Shown here piece after piece: positions 8,662 to 17,112 of a stretch of DNA of 64,000 nucleotides. Position 1 is the first letter of the stretch. Every line of letters starts with the position of its first letter. The notes under the pieces were generated by a model. The model ran no database searches and was not told the origin of the DNA. It was given only the letters and a program-made list of their open reading frames with translations. Source of the stretch: VXNE01 sp965206615 (lineage in GTDB: Bacteria > Pseudomonadota > Gammaproteobacteria > Pseudomonadales > Azotimanducaceae); contig OZ242219.1 in the NCBI GenBank assembly GCA_965206615.1, positions 434,001 to 498,000 of the forward strand. The letters run 5' to 3'. A program made the translations under genes and the position numbers.

Positions 8662-9855
8662 ATGCGCGACATCGCGCTCCCCGTTTACGTTCCGTCCTTC
8701 TTCTCCGCCATCGCGCAGAACGCGGTGCAGATCCTGCTGCCGCTCTACGCCCTGGAGATCGGCGGGGGCGCGGCGCTCGCGGCGGCGGTGGTGGGGCTGC
8801 GCGGCGCGGGCACGATGCTGGGGGACGTGCCGGCCGGCATGCTGGTCGCCCGCATCGGGGACCGCGGCGTGATGATCGTCGGGCTGCTGGCGGTGGCGTT
8901 CGCCACGGTGGCGGCCGCCCTGGCGACGGAAGCGACGCTGCTCTCGTTCGCGGCGCTGGGCTTCGGCGGCGGGGTGGGCGTGTGGATCCTCGCCCGAGTG
9001 TCGTTCATCACGGACACCGTGCGGCTCGAGCAACGCGGCCGGGTGATCTCCGTCCTGGCGGGGCTGCAGCGCGCCGGCGCCCTCGCGGGCCCGCTGATCG
9101 CGGGCGTCGGCGCGGAGGCCCTGGGCTACCGGCCCATGTTCCTGGCCTCGGCGGCGCTTTTCGCGGTGTCGCTGGTCCTGGTGCTGATCTTCGCGAGCGC
9201 GGCGCCGCGGCTGCCGCATGCGGCGGGTCACATACCGCTGGCGCAGGTGATCAGCAACCATCGGCACACCTTCACGACCGCCGGCAGCGTCATGGTCATC
9301 CTCATGTTCCTGCGCGCCGGACGCCTGCTGATGATTCCCCTGGTCGGGTCGAGCATCGGGCTTTCGGCGGCGGAGATCGGTTTCGCGTTCAGCCTCTCGG
9401 CGGCGGTGGACATGGTGATGTTCTACCCGGCCGGACTGATCCTCGACCACCTCGGGCGCCGCTGGGCGCTGGCGCCCGCCATGCTGCTGCTCGGGGCCGG
9501 ACTCGCGCTACTGCCGTTCGCGGACGGTTTCTGGAGCTTCGCGGCCGCGGGCCTGCTCGCCGGTCTCGGCAACGGGTTCGGCACCGGCATCTTCATGACG
9601 CTGGGCGGCGACCTGTCGCCGGAACGGGGACGCGGAGAGTTCCTCGGCGTCTGGCGCCTCGTGGGCGATCTCGGCGCCGCGGTCGGACCGTTCGTCATGG
9701 GATCGGTGGTGCAGTGGGCGTCGCTCGTCGCGGCCTGCACCGGCACCGGAGCGATGGCCCTGGTAGGCGTCTTCCTGCTGGTGGCGACGGTTCCCGAGAC
9801 GCTGCACCGGCGGGGTACGATGGAACGCTCTTCCGCGACTGGGGAAGGTTCGTGA
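8662..9855 (+). CDS. MFS transporter, block A
   Basis: A protein of about 397 residues with some twelve hydrophobic segments. The MFS loop-2/3 motif appears as DVPAGMLVARIGDRGVMI and a second conserved loop as GLILDHLGRRWAL. It is an inner-membrane secondary transporter; direction and substrate are not evident. No ATG exists upstream after the DUF35 stop, so I use the ATG at 8662 (an in-frame GTG is directly before it). Copy B has a longer N-terminus. It overlaps the next gene by 4 bp (GTGA), so it is in one operon with the thiolase pair and the monooxygenase. Confidence 0.85.
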   Translation: MRDIALPVYVPSFFSAIAQNAVQILLPLYALEIGGGAALAAAVVGLRGAGTMLGDVPAGMLVARIGDRGVMIVGLLAVAFATVAAALATEATLLSFAALGFGGGVGVWILARVSFITDTVRLEQRGRVISVLAGLQRAGALAGPLIAGVGAEALGYRPMFLASAALFAVSLVLVLIFASAAPRLPHAAGHIPLAQVISNHRHTFTTAGSVMVILMFLRAGRLLMIPLVGSSIGLSAAEIGFAFSLSAAVDMVMFYPAGLILDHLGRRWALAPAMLLLGAGLALLPFADGFWSFAAAGLLAGLGNGFGTGIFMTLGGDLSPERGRGEFLGVWRLVGDLGAAVGPFVMGSVVQWASLVAACTGTGAMALVGVFLLVATVPETLHRRGTMERSSATGEGS

Positions 9856-10877
9856 CGCAACCCGCTTTCGGTCTCAACCGGCTCGACCTCCGCTCCCCGG
9901 CCCACTTCGCCGCGGATGCGGCGCGTCTCGAGTCACTCGGCTGGAGCTACGGGTTCATCCCCTCGTCGCCGCTCCTGGTCCTCGACCCTTACGTCATGCT
10001 GGCGGAAGGCCTGCGGAACACGGGGAGCATCGTGCTCGGTCCGCTGATCGAGAACCCGGTCATGCGCCACCCTGCGGTGATTGCCGGTTCGATCGCGACG
10101 GTGGACCGGCTCGCCCCGGGCCGCACCGTGCTCGGCATGGGCGTCGGCGACACGGCGGTGCGCCTCATGGGCAAGCGGCCCGCCACCGTGGCGGAACTCG
10201 AGGAGTCGATCCGCACGATCCGGGGGCTGAACGCCGGGGAGCGCCTGGCGGTGGACGCGGCTCGGCCGGCGGTGCTCAGGCATGCCACGCGCGTACCGGT
10301 GTGGGTCGCCGCCCAGGGACCGAAGACCCTGCGCATGGCCGGGCGCGTTGCGGACGGAGTCTTCATCCGCGTGGGCGTGCACGAGACGAACCTGCGGCTC
10401 GCGGTGGAGGCGGTGCGGGCGGGAGCCGAGGAGGCCGGCCGGGACCCTGCCGAGGTTCGCATCGGCTGCGTGTTCCACACGGTGGTGGACAACGATGCTG
10501 ACCGCGTCCGGCGCATCGGGCGGGCCATGGCGGCGGGGTACTACGAGTACTCGCCCATGCTGTTCGACCACATCGGCATGGCCTGGAACGGGCCGGACGT
10601 CGAAGAACTCAAGCGCTGCGTGTGGCCGGACTTCCACCACGCGCGCGACCTCGAGGCCGCGGGCGAGGTGGTGTCGTTCCTGCCCGACGCGGCGGTGGAT
10701 GCGTTCGCGCTGCACGGACCGTTTCCGGCGATCGTGGAGCGGATCCGGACCATCCTGGGCTACGGACTGCCGATCGAGGCGATCGTCCCGCACCCCATGC
10801 CGACGCCGCCGCCGCGCGAGGAGGGTGGATTCGACTACGCCAGGGCGTTCGCGGAGGCGGTGTTCCCGGCGTTCTGA
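9852..10877 (+). CDS. Luciferase-like (LLM class) flavin/F420-dependent oxidoreductase, block A
   Basis: A 341-residue TIM-barrel oxidoreductase of the bacterial luciferase/methylene-H4MPT reductase superfamily. Typical elements are VLGPLIENPVMRHPAVIAGSI, ATVDRLAPGRTVLGMGVGD and WVAAQGPKTLRMAGRVADGV. It starts with GTG in the GTGA overlap with the MFS gene. Members use FMNH2 or F420H2 to oxidise or reduce small organic substrates. Whether this one is a monooxygenase or a reductase cannot be told. Last gene of the plus-strand operon; it converges on the CmcJ-like gene 22 bp away. Confidence 0.88.
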   Translation: MTQPAFGLNRLDLRSPAHFAADAARLESLGWSYGFIPSSPLLVLDPYVMLAEGLRNTGSIVLGPLIENPVMRHPAVIAGSIATVDRLAPGRTVLGMGVGDTAVRLMGKRPATVAELEESIRTIRGLNAGERLAVDAARPAVLRHATRVPVWVAAQGPKTLRMAGRVADGVFIRVGVHETNLRLAVEAVRAGAEEAGRDPAEVRIGCVFHTVVDNDADRVRRIGRAMAAGYYEYSPMLFDHIGMAWNGPDVEELKRCVWPDFHHARDLEAAGEVVSFLPDAAVDAFALHGPFPAIVERIRTILGYGLPIEAIVPHPMPTPPPREEGGFDYARAFAEAVFPAF

Positions 10878-10899
10878 AACCCGGATGCGGGGTGCGTCC

Positions 10900-11718
10900 T
10901 CAGAAGAACAGGAACATCCGCACTTCGCAGCTCTCGCGGGGCGGCGCCGTGGCGTCCTGCGTGGGCAGGCGGAACGCCGTGTGCGCCGTGAAGCGGGCGC
11001 GGCCGTCCGCGACGGAGTCGTACACCTTGAAGAGCAGCGCCTCGTCCGGCGTCATGTGCGGGAACCAGTGGAAGCGCTGGCGGGGATGCCAGGCGATCTG
11101 CAAGGTCTCTCCGACGCGCCCCGGTGAAATCCGGTTGACCGGGATCAGGTCGGACTCCCGGATGGTGCGGGCGTCGGCGATGGCGATGGGATCGGCCTCG
11201 ATCGGATGCCGGATGGGCCGCCAGATCTGCACGATGGCAAAACGGCGTTGCAGGAGGGTCTCGGCCTCGTCCGGCAAGAGGTCGCGCATCCGCTTCCGGG
11301 ACGACCAGTGCGTGTAGTCGTTGTGCACGCCGTAGGCGGGTTCGCGCACGCCGCGGGCCGCGCGGACGGCCTCATCGCCGTGGCGCACGGTGTGATCGAA
11401 CAGGAAGGCACGCCTCGCGCCGGTACGGTCCAGGGCCAGCGCGCGTGCCTGCGGGTAGTAGACGTCGGCCACGGCCGCGGCGTCGTTCCAGTCCACGTCC
11501 GGTCGCGGGTGCGCCAGCAGTTCGAAGCCGTGGGTGTCGAGGGCCGCCGCTTCCGCCCGGCCGTCGTGCAGCGGGACCGTGCGCTCGACGGACTTGGCGA
11601 ACCGCCCGTTGCGAGGATCGATCTCGTGGGACTGCCGCGCGCCCGTGTCCACCCCGAAGCGCAGCGTCGCCGCAACCTCATGGGCACTCTTTGGCTGCGG
11701 TTCGGCGGCGAGGTTCAT
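10900..11718 (-). CDS. CmcJ/NvfI-family oxidoreductase, block A
   Basis: A 272-residue protein with the conserved blocks of the CmcJ/NvfI (GA4-desaturase-like) family: FDHTVRHGD, HNDYTHWSSRKRMRDLLP, RRFAIVQIWRPI, HWFPHMTPDEALLFKVYDS and GRARFTAHTAFRLP. Related proteins include cephamycin CmcJ and fungal non-haem iron oxidoreductases; the His-rich blocks fit a metal site. Gene order (PhyH then CmcJ, 16 bp apart, minus strand) suggests the two oxygenase-type enzymes act in sequence. Substrate unknown. Confidence 0.8.
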   Translation of the reverse strand: MNLAAEPQPKSAHEVAATLRFGVDTGARQSHEIDPRNGRFAKSVERTVPLHDGRAEAAALDTHGFELLAHPRPDVDWNDAAAVADVYYPQARALALDRTGARRAFLFDHTVRHGDEAVRAARGVREPAYGVHNDYTHWSSRKRMRDLLPDEAETLLQRRFAIVQIWRPIRHPIEADPIAIADARTIRESDLIPVNRISPGRVGETLQIAWHPRQRFHWFPHMTPDEALLFKVYDSVADGRARFTAHTAFRLPTQDATAPPRESCEVRMFLFF

Positions 11719-11734
11719 CCGCGGTTCCTGCCCG

Positions 11735-12853
11735 TCATGCGGCTGCCTCGCGTGCCTGTTCTTCCGCGACGATCTCCGCCATCCCCTCCCACTCGTGCCA
11801 CATGTTGCACAGCGCGTTCTTCGAGCGCTCCCACGGATCGTTGCCTTCCTCGTATTCGAGCCACTCGCCCATCTGGCCGCGGTCGGGATGGTCGGAGACG
11901 CCGTTGGCCACCTTGTCCGGCTGGCGGCGCTTGTTGCGGATGCGGAAGATGATGTTCTTGCGGGACTCCTTACCGCGCTCGTTCCGCGTCCCGGAATGCG
12001 GAATGTGGTAGCTCGTGATGCACACGTCGCCGGGACGCATCAGGATTTGTGTCGGACGCGGCCAGCGGCGGCCGTCGGGCGTGGACTCGGAGGTCTCGTC
12101 GAGGAACTGCTCGCGCACTTCGTCGGGCAGGTAGACGAGTCCGCAGCGGTTCGGGGCGTCGTGGTTCAGGCGCGGCCAGCGGGGCCCTTCGGGACCGAGG
12201 TGCCCGTTGGCCGCGTACTGCCCGCGAAAGAAGCGCTCGACCGCGTGATGCGCGCCGCGCAGGAGCGCCGTCTGGCCGCACCCCTCGACGCTCTGGTCGT
12301 TCAGGCACACGAACACGAACGCGGTGAAGCTGCCGTTCCCGAGCGTCATCTCGGGGTCCTGGAACATCGGCACCATGTTGTGGCCCATCACGTCCGGGCT
12401 GCGCCCGAGGTCGCCCTTCGGGCCGGACGCGAAGTAGCGGTGGTAGATCTCCTCCGGCGTCCCTTCCTGCACTTCCTGGGGCGCCGCGATGGTGATGAGG
12501 CCGTCCATGTGCGTCTGCGCCCCGTAGTAGGGCATGTCCCGGTCTCGGTACCCGAGGTTGTTGAAGTGATCGCCCGGCTCCGAGCGCTTGTTCACGCCGA
12601 TCTGGCAGTGGGTCGGGGGGTCGAACCGCCCCATGACCTCGTGCAGGACGGGCGTGACCGACGACGCGTTGACGAGGTCCGTCATTGCGCGCTCCCCGGA
12701 CAGGCTCTCGCCCTTCTTGGCGCGGCGGATGCGCGCAAGCGCCGCGTCGACCAGTTCCGGGGCCACCGCGTTCGGCACGACCACGTAGCCGTCGCGGTAG
12801 AGCGCCCGCTTCTGTTCGACGGTGAGGGCGGTGGGGGAGGCGGAGACGTTCAT
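11735..12853 (-). CDS. PhyH-family Fe(II)/2-oxoglutarate dioxygenase, block A
   Basis: A 372-residue phytanoyl-CoA dioxygenase-like protein. The HxD metal motif is in GAQTHMDGLI, and the distal His and 2OG-binding Arg lie in the region YHIPHSGTRNERG. The start ATG at 12853 matches copy B exactly; the longer open frame upstream enters the transposon flank. It probably hydroxylates the same substrate processed by the neighbouring CmcJ-like enzyme. The composite transposon is inserted 58 bp upstream of its start codon, so its native promoter may be displaced. Confidence 0.9.
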   Translation of the reverse strand: MNVSASPTALTVEQKRALYRDGYVVVPNAVAPELVDAALARIRRAKKGESLSGERAMTDLVNASSVTPVLHEVMGRFDPPTHCQIGVNKRSEPGDHFNNLGYRDRDMPYYGAQTHMDGLITIAAPQEVQEGTPEEIYHRYFASGPKGDLGRSPDVMGHNMVPMFQDPEMTLGNGSFTAFVFVCLNDQSVEGCGQTALLRGAHHAVERFFRGQYAANGHLGPEGPRWPRLNHDAPNRCGLVYLPDEVREQFLDETSESTPDGRRWPRPTQILMRPGDVCITSYHIPHSGTRNERGKESRKNIIFRIRNKRRQPDKVANGVSDHPDRGQMGEWLEYEEGNDPWERSKNALCNMWHEWEGMAEIVAEEQAREAAA

Positions 12854-12910
12854 GGGACAGACCGAACGGAGGGAAGCGCGCACTCTAGCCAGCCGGGGAG
12901 GGCCGCGCAA

Positions 12911-12915
12911 CAGAC
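12911..12915. repeat. Target-site duplication CAGAC, left
   Basis: CAGAC directly precedes the IS1380-type end TTCCC at 12916. The same pentamer follows the opposite end GGGAA at 26,648. Removing everything between them restores GCGCAACAGACTGGCGCGG, which matches block B (GCGCAACCGGCGCGG near 46,053) apart from a few bases. Confidence 0.75.
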
Positions 12916-13646
12916 TTCCCAATCCCCTGATAAAGATGCTCCGGGAGACGTTTTCGGTCGGTTGATCGTTTTTTGGCAGCGAAGCGGGAGTTTCGGATGC
13001 CGCGACGGCGCGAGGGCGCGCGGGAACGCGCCCCGGAAGTGGCTTCGTGGCTCTCGCGACCGCCCGTTTCGGGCGCGCGGGCGAGCGCGCCCCCGCCGCG
13101 GCGCGGCGTTCGGCGATCTTCGACCCGTCAGGCCGCGGCGGGCGGGGCGCGGGCCTCCAGGGCGACCATGGCCCGGTACAGCCAGTCCAGCCGGAAGTTC
13201 GTCTTCGCGTAGCGCACGCACACCCGGCGCGCCGTGCGGACCATGTGCGCCGTCGCGCGCATCACGTAGCGGATGACCGGCCGGATACCCTGCCGGCGCG
13301 CGCTCTTCGGCAGCGCCCCGTACTGCACCGCGCGCAGCAGAACCTGCGCGATCTGGCCCAGCGCGTAGAACGCCTGGTTCGCCCGGTAGCCCCGGCACGG
13401 CGGGTGGTGCAGGTCCATGTCCCGCAGCGGACCCTTGAAGGCGTTCTCCTGGCCCTGCTTGCCCCGGTGCCGCAGCACCAGTTCCGCCAGCGGCAGGTCG
13501 TCGCGCGACACCAGGATCACCGCGCGCCGCGGAACCAGAAGCATCTGGCCGTTCTCCGTCCGCCGCCGGACCACCACGTAATGCTGCTCCGCGTCCCAGC
13601 CGGCCGGGCGATGCGTCGCGAAGATCGCCTCCTCCCCCATGCCGAG
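12916..13646 (-). mobile_element. IS1380-family element, left copy, truncated
   Basis: Homologous to 25352-26648 from its left terminal repeat up to GCCGAG at 13646, where similarity stops abruptly. It therefore retains one end and only the C-terminal half of the transposase gene. It forms the left boundary of the composite transposon. Confidence 0.8.
13128..13640 (-). pseudogene. IS1380-family transposase, C-terminal fragment
   Basis: About 170 residues remain, starting EEAIFATHRPAGWDAEQHY. They include the third catalytic residue in RGKQGQENAFKGPLRDM and the family block PPCRGYRANQAFYALGQIAQVLL. The first two catalytic Asp residues (present as FIDATGIEVDG and RADNAYY in the other copy) are lost, so the fragment cannot be active. 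Confidence 0.85.
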
Positions 13647-14110
13647 CGCAAAGATCCTTTACTTCATTCAGGCCTGGGAGCGCCAATTCCAATCTGGTTT
13701 CCCAAGGTAGCAGCCTTCTCCTTCCTGCCATTCGTCGGAATTCGTGTCCGGTCCACGTTACGGTTCGCGTTAAACGGGATGTCCCGAGACTGCGCCTCTT
13801 TAGCTTCGTTAGAGCGTTCAGGTCGCTACTTGCCGAATGCTGCAGCCGGCCGGGATTCTCGGATTGAAGACGCCTTACGATGACGGCACGACGCACGTCG
13901 TACTCAGCCCGCTGGAATTCATTGGCCGGCTGGCGGCGCTGGTACCAAGGCCACGGGTCAACCTCACAAGATTTCAAGGGGGTCTTCTCGCCTAACAGTA
14001 AGCTTCGCGAACATGTCGTGCCCCAAGCACCGGTCGAACAAGAAGGCCGGCAGAAAAACAGCCTCCCAGAGCCCTTTAACCTATTGATTTAGTTCCGCTT
14101 TTTTTGGTGA
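13647..14110. other. Non-coding stretch, no gene seen
   Basis: About 460 bp between the IS1380 fragment and the terminator of the TonB receptor gene. It is less GC-rich than its surroundings and has short open frames only, none with a recognisable protein or a good ribosome site. It is probably decayed transposon cargo or the original flank of the receptor gene. Confidence 0.5.
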
Positions 14111-14121
14111 ATCACAACGAA

Positions 14122-14177
14122 ATCCGGGGCGACCTAGGCCGCCCCGGATAGATTGCTCGTTCCGCCTTCGGCGGAAC
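14122..14177 (-). terminator. Double hairpin terminator of the TonB receptor gene
   Basis: Two stems follow the minus-strand stop at 14192: GTTCCGCC-TTC-GGCGGAAC (14159-14177) and ATCCGGGGCG...CGCCCCGGAT (14122-14149, perfect 10-bp arms). Downstream on the minus strand comes TTTCGTTG and then an A-rich tract. The tandem stems directly after the stop make a terminator likely. Confidence 0.65.
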
Positions 14178-14191
14178 CTAAACCGTCCCTA

Positions 14192-17011
14192 CTAGAACCG
14201 CACGCGAACACCCGCCTGCAGGCGTCGTCCGCTGTTCGAGATGAAGAAGAGCTGCTTTCTCGACGAGCTGGGCAGGACGTTGTACTGGTCCACGCTCTCG
14301 TCCGTGAGATTGATGCCCTCCACCAGAACCGAGATGTTGTCGGTAATGTTGTAGCTGAACCCGGCATCGAGCTGCCAGTAATCGTTCGTGTACTGCGGAT
14401 TGCCGCGCAGGCTCTGCACTGCCGTCAGGAAGCCTTCGCGTTTGTTCCAAGCGACCCGCGTGCTGATCCTGTCCTTCTCGTAGAACAGCACCACGTTGGT
14501 GGTGTTCTCGGACAAGCCCGGCACGGGGAACGTGGTCAGGACCAGCTCGTTGGTGAACGCGGCGTCGGTGGTGACCCAGGTGTGGTTAAACTGGAACCCC
14601 AAACCGTCGAACGGCGCGGGCAGGTCCGTGAAGAGGTACTGTGCGGCGACCTCGACACCGCCGATGAACGCGCCGTCGGTATTAGCCGGTCCTTGGTAGA
14701 CGATCTGCACGTTCTCGCCGGAATCCGGGTCGGGCAGCGTGCTGCCGTCGGGCTCGATCCAGTCCCTGAGCTCCGAAGTCTGGACGATGAACTCATCCAC
14801 CTCTTTGCCGAAGGCATGTATGGCGAAGATCGCATCGTCCGTCGGGTACCACTCGAGCCCGATGTCCAGCTGCTCGGCGATGTACGGGTTGAGCTTCGGG
14901 TCGCCCTCTTCGACCCGGCGCAGCCCAGCGTGCTTCCTGCCGCCGGGATTCAGCTGCGTGAACGAAGGCTGCGTCATCACCTTGCCCCAGGCGAAACGAC
15001 CGACCAGATCATCGGTGATATTGAACTTCAGATTCAGCGACGGCAACAACTCGGCGAGCCGGTTGCCGTGCTCCTGAAACTCGGCGGGCCCGAGCTCGAA
15101 CTCCCACGCAGCCGCAATGTCCACGAAGACCATCCGTTCGACGGGCTGAACGTTGCCGGTCGTGGCGCGGTCGACCTCGATCCAGCGCAAACCCATGTTG
15201 CCGGACCAGGGCATGTCCCCGATGCTGCCGCCAAAGTCGAGCATGACGTAGGCGGACAGGTTTTTCTCCCACATGTCGAAGTCCTTTTCGTCCACGGTTT
15301 GCCAATTTTCCGCGGCACTTCCAGGACCTCCCGAAAAATCCGGAAGCTCGTCCGCGCGGTCGATGATATACGTCTGCCTAACCGAGTCGAGGTCGGGCAT
15401 CAAGTACTCAGTTGGCCACTGGGCGCCGCTAATGCCGCCAAAGAGGCCGTCGACCGGCACCTTTGTGTACTCGACATCCTCCAGGGTGTCGCCCGGCCCA
15501 CCAAAGTGGCCGTAGCGGGGGCCCATCCTTATCCTCCTTTGTTGGTAGGTACGCACTCGGTCGCGGTAGCTGAACCCGGCATGCATCGCCAGACCATCGT
15601 CCAAGTGATACGTGGCGTCGAAGCGGTACGCCGTCTCCTTGTCTCCCGAGTTGTCCTCCGCTTCCGACCAGTACATGAAATTGTAGATCGTCGGGTCTAA
15701 GAGGTCGGCTTCGACCGTGATGATAGGCAGGTAACTGTCACGGGCATCGTAGATCATGGGCATGGCCGGGAGGTCATAGTACGTGTCGTCTTTAGTATGG
15801 TCCCTGTCCCCAATGGAGTGAGCCACATCGAACGAGAGGGTCCACTTTTCCGATGGCGTGAACTGCGCGTTCACGGCGAACGTCTGGTTTGTGACCATAG
15901 CGTGCCGGGGCCGCTGGAAGGGCCGCGGCCGTGCGGTCTCCGTGCGGATATACGTCGCGATGTTGTTCTCGTCTATATGCACGACCGAGGCGCCGTTGGC
16001 GAGCCCCGTCTGGTAGCGCCACGGCATCTGGTGGTCGTCGTAGTCGCCATCCAGATCCGAGTGCATAACGTCGACGGTGATGTCCCATTGCTCGTTCGGG
16101 CGCCACTGCAGCGCGGCACTCAGGTTGAACCGTTTGTTGTCCTCGACGAGCACACCCTGGCGGATGCTGCCGGGCACGTACGCGCACCCCGAATTCGGGT
16201 TCGAGACCGGGAGCAACGTGCAGGTCGGCAACGGAACGCCGTTCAAGTCGACGGCGTTGTTGAACACTTGCTCCCTGTAGTCCGGGATGTTGAACCAGTC
16301 CTCGCGCAATGTGCGATCGTCGCCCGCGACGCTGATGAGAAAGCCGAGCTCGTCGTTCCACGAGTCGCTGTAGACACCGGCGAAACGATAGCCGTTGTCG
16401 TCGGCCAGCTCGTCGTCGGTGACCAACGCGTTGCCCGCGATAATCCGCAGTCCGCCGTTGTCGAACGGCCGCCGCGTGCGGATGTTGATGGTGCCGCCCA
16501 TACCGGCCTCGAGCAGGTTCGCCTTTGCCGACTTATGCACCTCGACCGCCTGTACGAGCTCGGCCTGCATGGTCTCGAAGCGGAATGTCCGGGTCTGGTT
16601 GCTGTCACCGATGTTGCCGGCGAACGATCTGCTACCGCCCGTCAGCGCCGTGCGGCCGTTGACCAGCACGCGCGTAAACTGCGGACCTAAGCCCCGGATC
16701 GAGACCGCCGCGCCCTCGCCGCGCATCCGATCGATGGCAACGCCGGATATGCGCTGCATCGCCTCGGCCAGGTTCTGGTCCGGAAACTTGCCGATGTCCT
16801 CGGCGACCAAGGCATCGATGATGTTGTCCGCGTTGCGCTTTCTGTCGATCGACTGGCGCAAGCTGTCGCGGATACCGGTGACGACGATCTCCTCGATGAT
16901 CTCGTCATCGTCCGCCGCTTCGGCCAGGGCATCCTGAGTCGGTAAGGCGCAGGTCAAGAAGACCGCTAACGAAGCCGCAAGAAACGGCATAGGGCGGTGA
17001 AAGGTAGTCAT
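14192..17011 (-). CDS. TonB-dependent outer-membrane receptor
   Basis: A 939-residue outer-membrane beta-barrel receptor that imports a ligand using TonB energy. A signal peptide (MTTFHRPMPFLAASLAVFLT, cleavage near ALAEA) is followed by the TonB-box region EEIVVTGIRDSLRQSI. Next comes the plug, with AEAMQRISGVAIDRMRGEG, SIRGLGPQFTRVLVNGRT and LLEAGMGGTINIRTRRPF. The barrel ends in the aromatic C-terminus GVRVRF. It resembles the large receptors for oligosaccharides or complex organics in Gammaproteobacteria rather than small siderophore receptors. It is the only non-transposase cargo gene in the composite transposon and looks intact. TTGACT at 17083-17088 (minus strand) may be a -35 element. 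Confidence 0.92.
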   Translation of the reverse strand: MTTFHRPMPFLAASLAVFLTCALPTQDALAEAADDDEIIEEIVVTGIRDSLRQSIDRKRNADNIIDALVAEDIGKFPDQNLAEAMQRISGVAIDRMRGEGAAVSIRGLGPQFTRVLVNGRTALTGGSRSFAGNIGDSNQTRTFRFETMQAELVQAVEVHKSAKANLLEAGMGGTINIRTRRPFDNGGLRIIAGNALVTDDELADDNGYRFAGVYSDSWNDELGFLISVAGDDRTLREDWFNIPDYREQVFNNAVDLNGVPLPTCTLLPVSNPNSGCAYVPGSIRQGVLVEDNKRFNLSAALQWRPNEQWDITVDVMHSDLDGDYDDHQMPWRYQTGLANGASVVHIDENNIATYIRTETARPRPFQRPRHAMVTNQTFAVNAQFTPSEKWTLSFDVAHSIGDRDHTKDDTYYDLPAMPMIYDARDSYLPIITVEADLLDPTIYNFMYWSEAEDNSGDKETAYRFDATYHLDDGLAMHAGFSYRDRVRTYQQRRIRMGPRYGHFGGPGDTLEDVEYTKVPVDGLFGGISGAQWPTEYLMPDLDSVRQTYIIDRADELPDFSGGPGSAAENWQTVDEKDFDMWEKNLSAYVMLDFGGSIGDMPWSGNMGLRWIEVDRATTGNVQPVERMVFVDIAAAWEFELGPAEFQEHGNRLAELLPSLNLKFNITDDLVGRFAWGKVMTQPSFTQLNPGGRKHAGLRRVEEGDPKLNPYIAEQLDIGLEWYPTDDAIFAIHAFGKEVDEFIVQTSELRDWIEPDGSTLPDPDSGENVQIVYQGPANTDGAFIGGVEVAAQYLFTDLPAPFDGLGFQFNHTWVTTDAAFTNELVLTTFPVPGLSENTTNVVLFYEKDRISTRVAWNKREGFLTAVQSLRGNPQYTNDYWQLDAGFSYNITDNISVLVEGINLTDESVDQYNVLPSSSRKQLFFISNSGRRLQAGVRVRF

Positions 17012-17112
17012 GAGTGCTCCTCCCCGAGCAAACCGAACTAATGTAGTCTGATACTGTGTCGTCTATCATAGCGACTTAGAGAAGTCAAGTACGCCTGGAC
17101 GCGGGGCCACGG

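Larger units (their letters stand above)
6032..12870. repeat. Metabolic block A (large segmental duplicate of 39023-46020)
   Basis: Seven genes (MaoC, thiolase, DUF35, MFS, LLM monooxygenase, CmcJ-like, PhyH) occur here in the same order, orientation and nearly the same lengths as at 39023-46020. Long stretches of nucleotides are identical, for example in MaoC and thiolase. The duplicate extends leftward into the rhodanese. On the right it resumes after the composite transposon with the alpha/beta hydrolase and ends near 27,975. Confidence 0.92.

Noticed and set aside
13647..14110. Small open frames in the gap before the TonB receptor
   Set aside because: No domain, no ribosome site, composition unlike the neighbouring genes.
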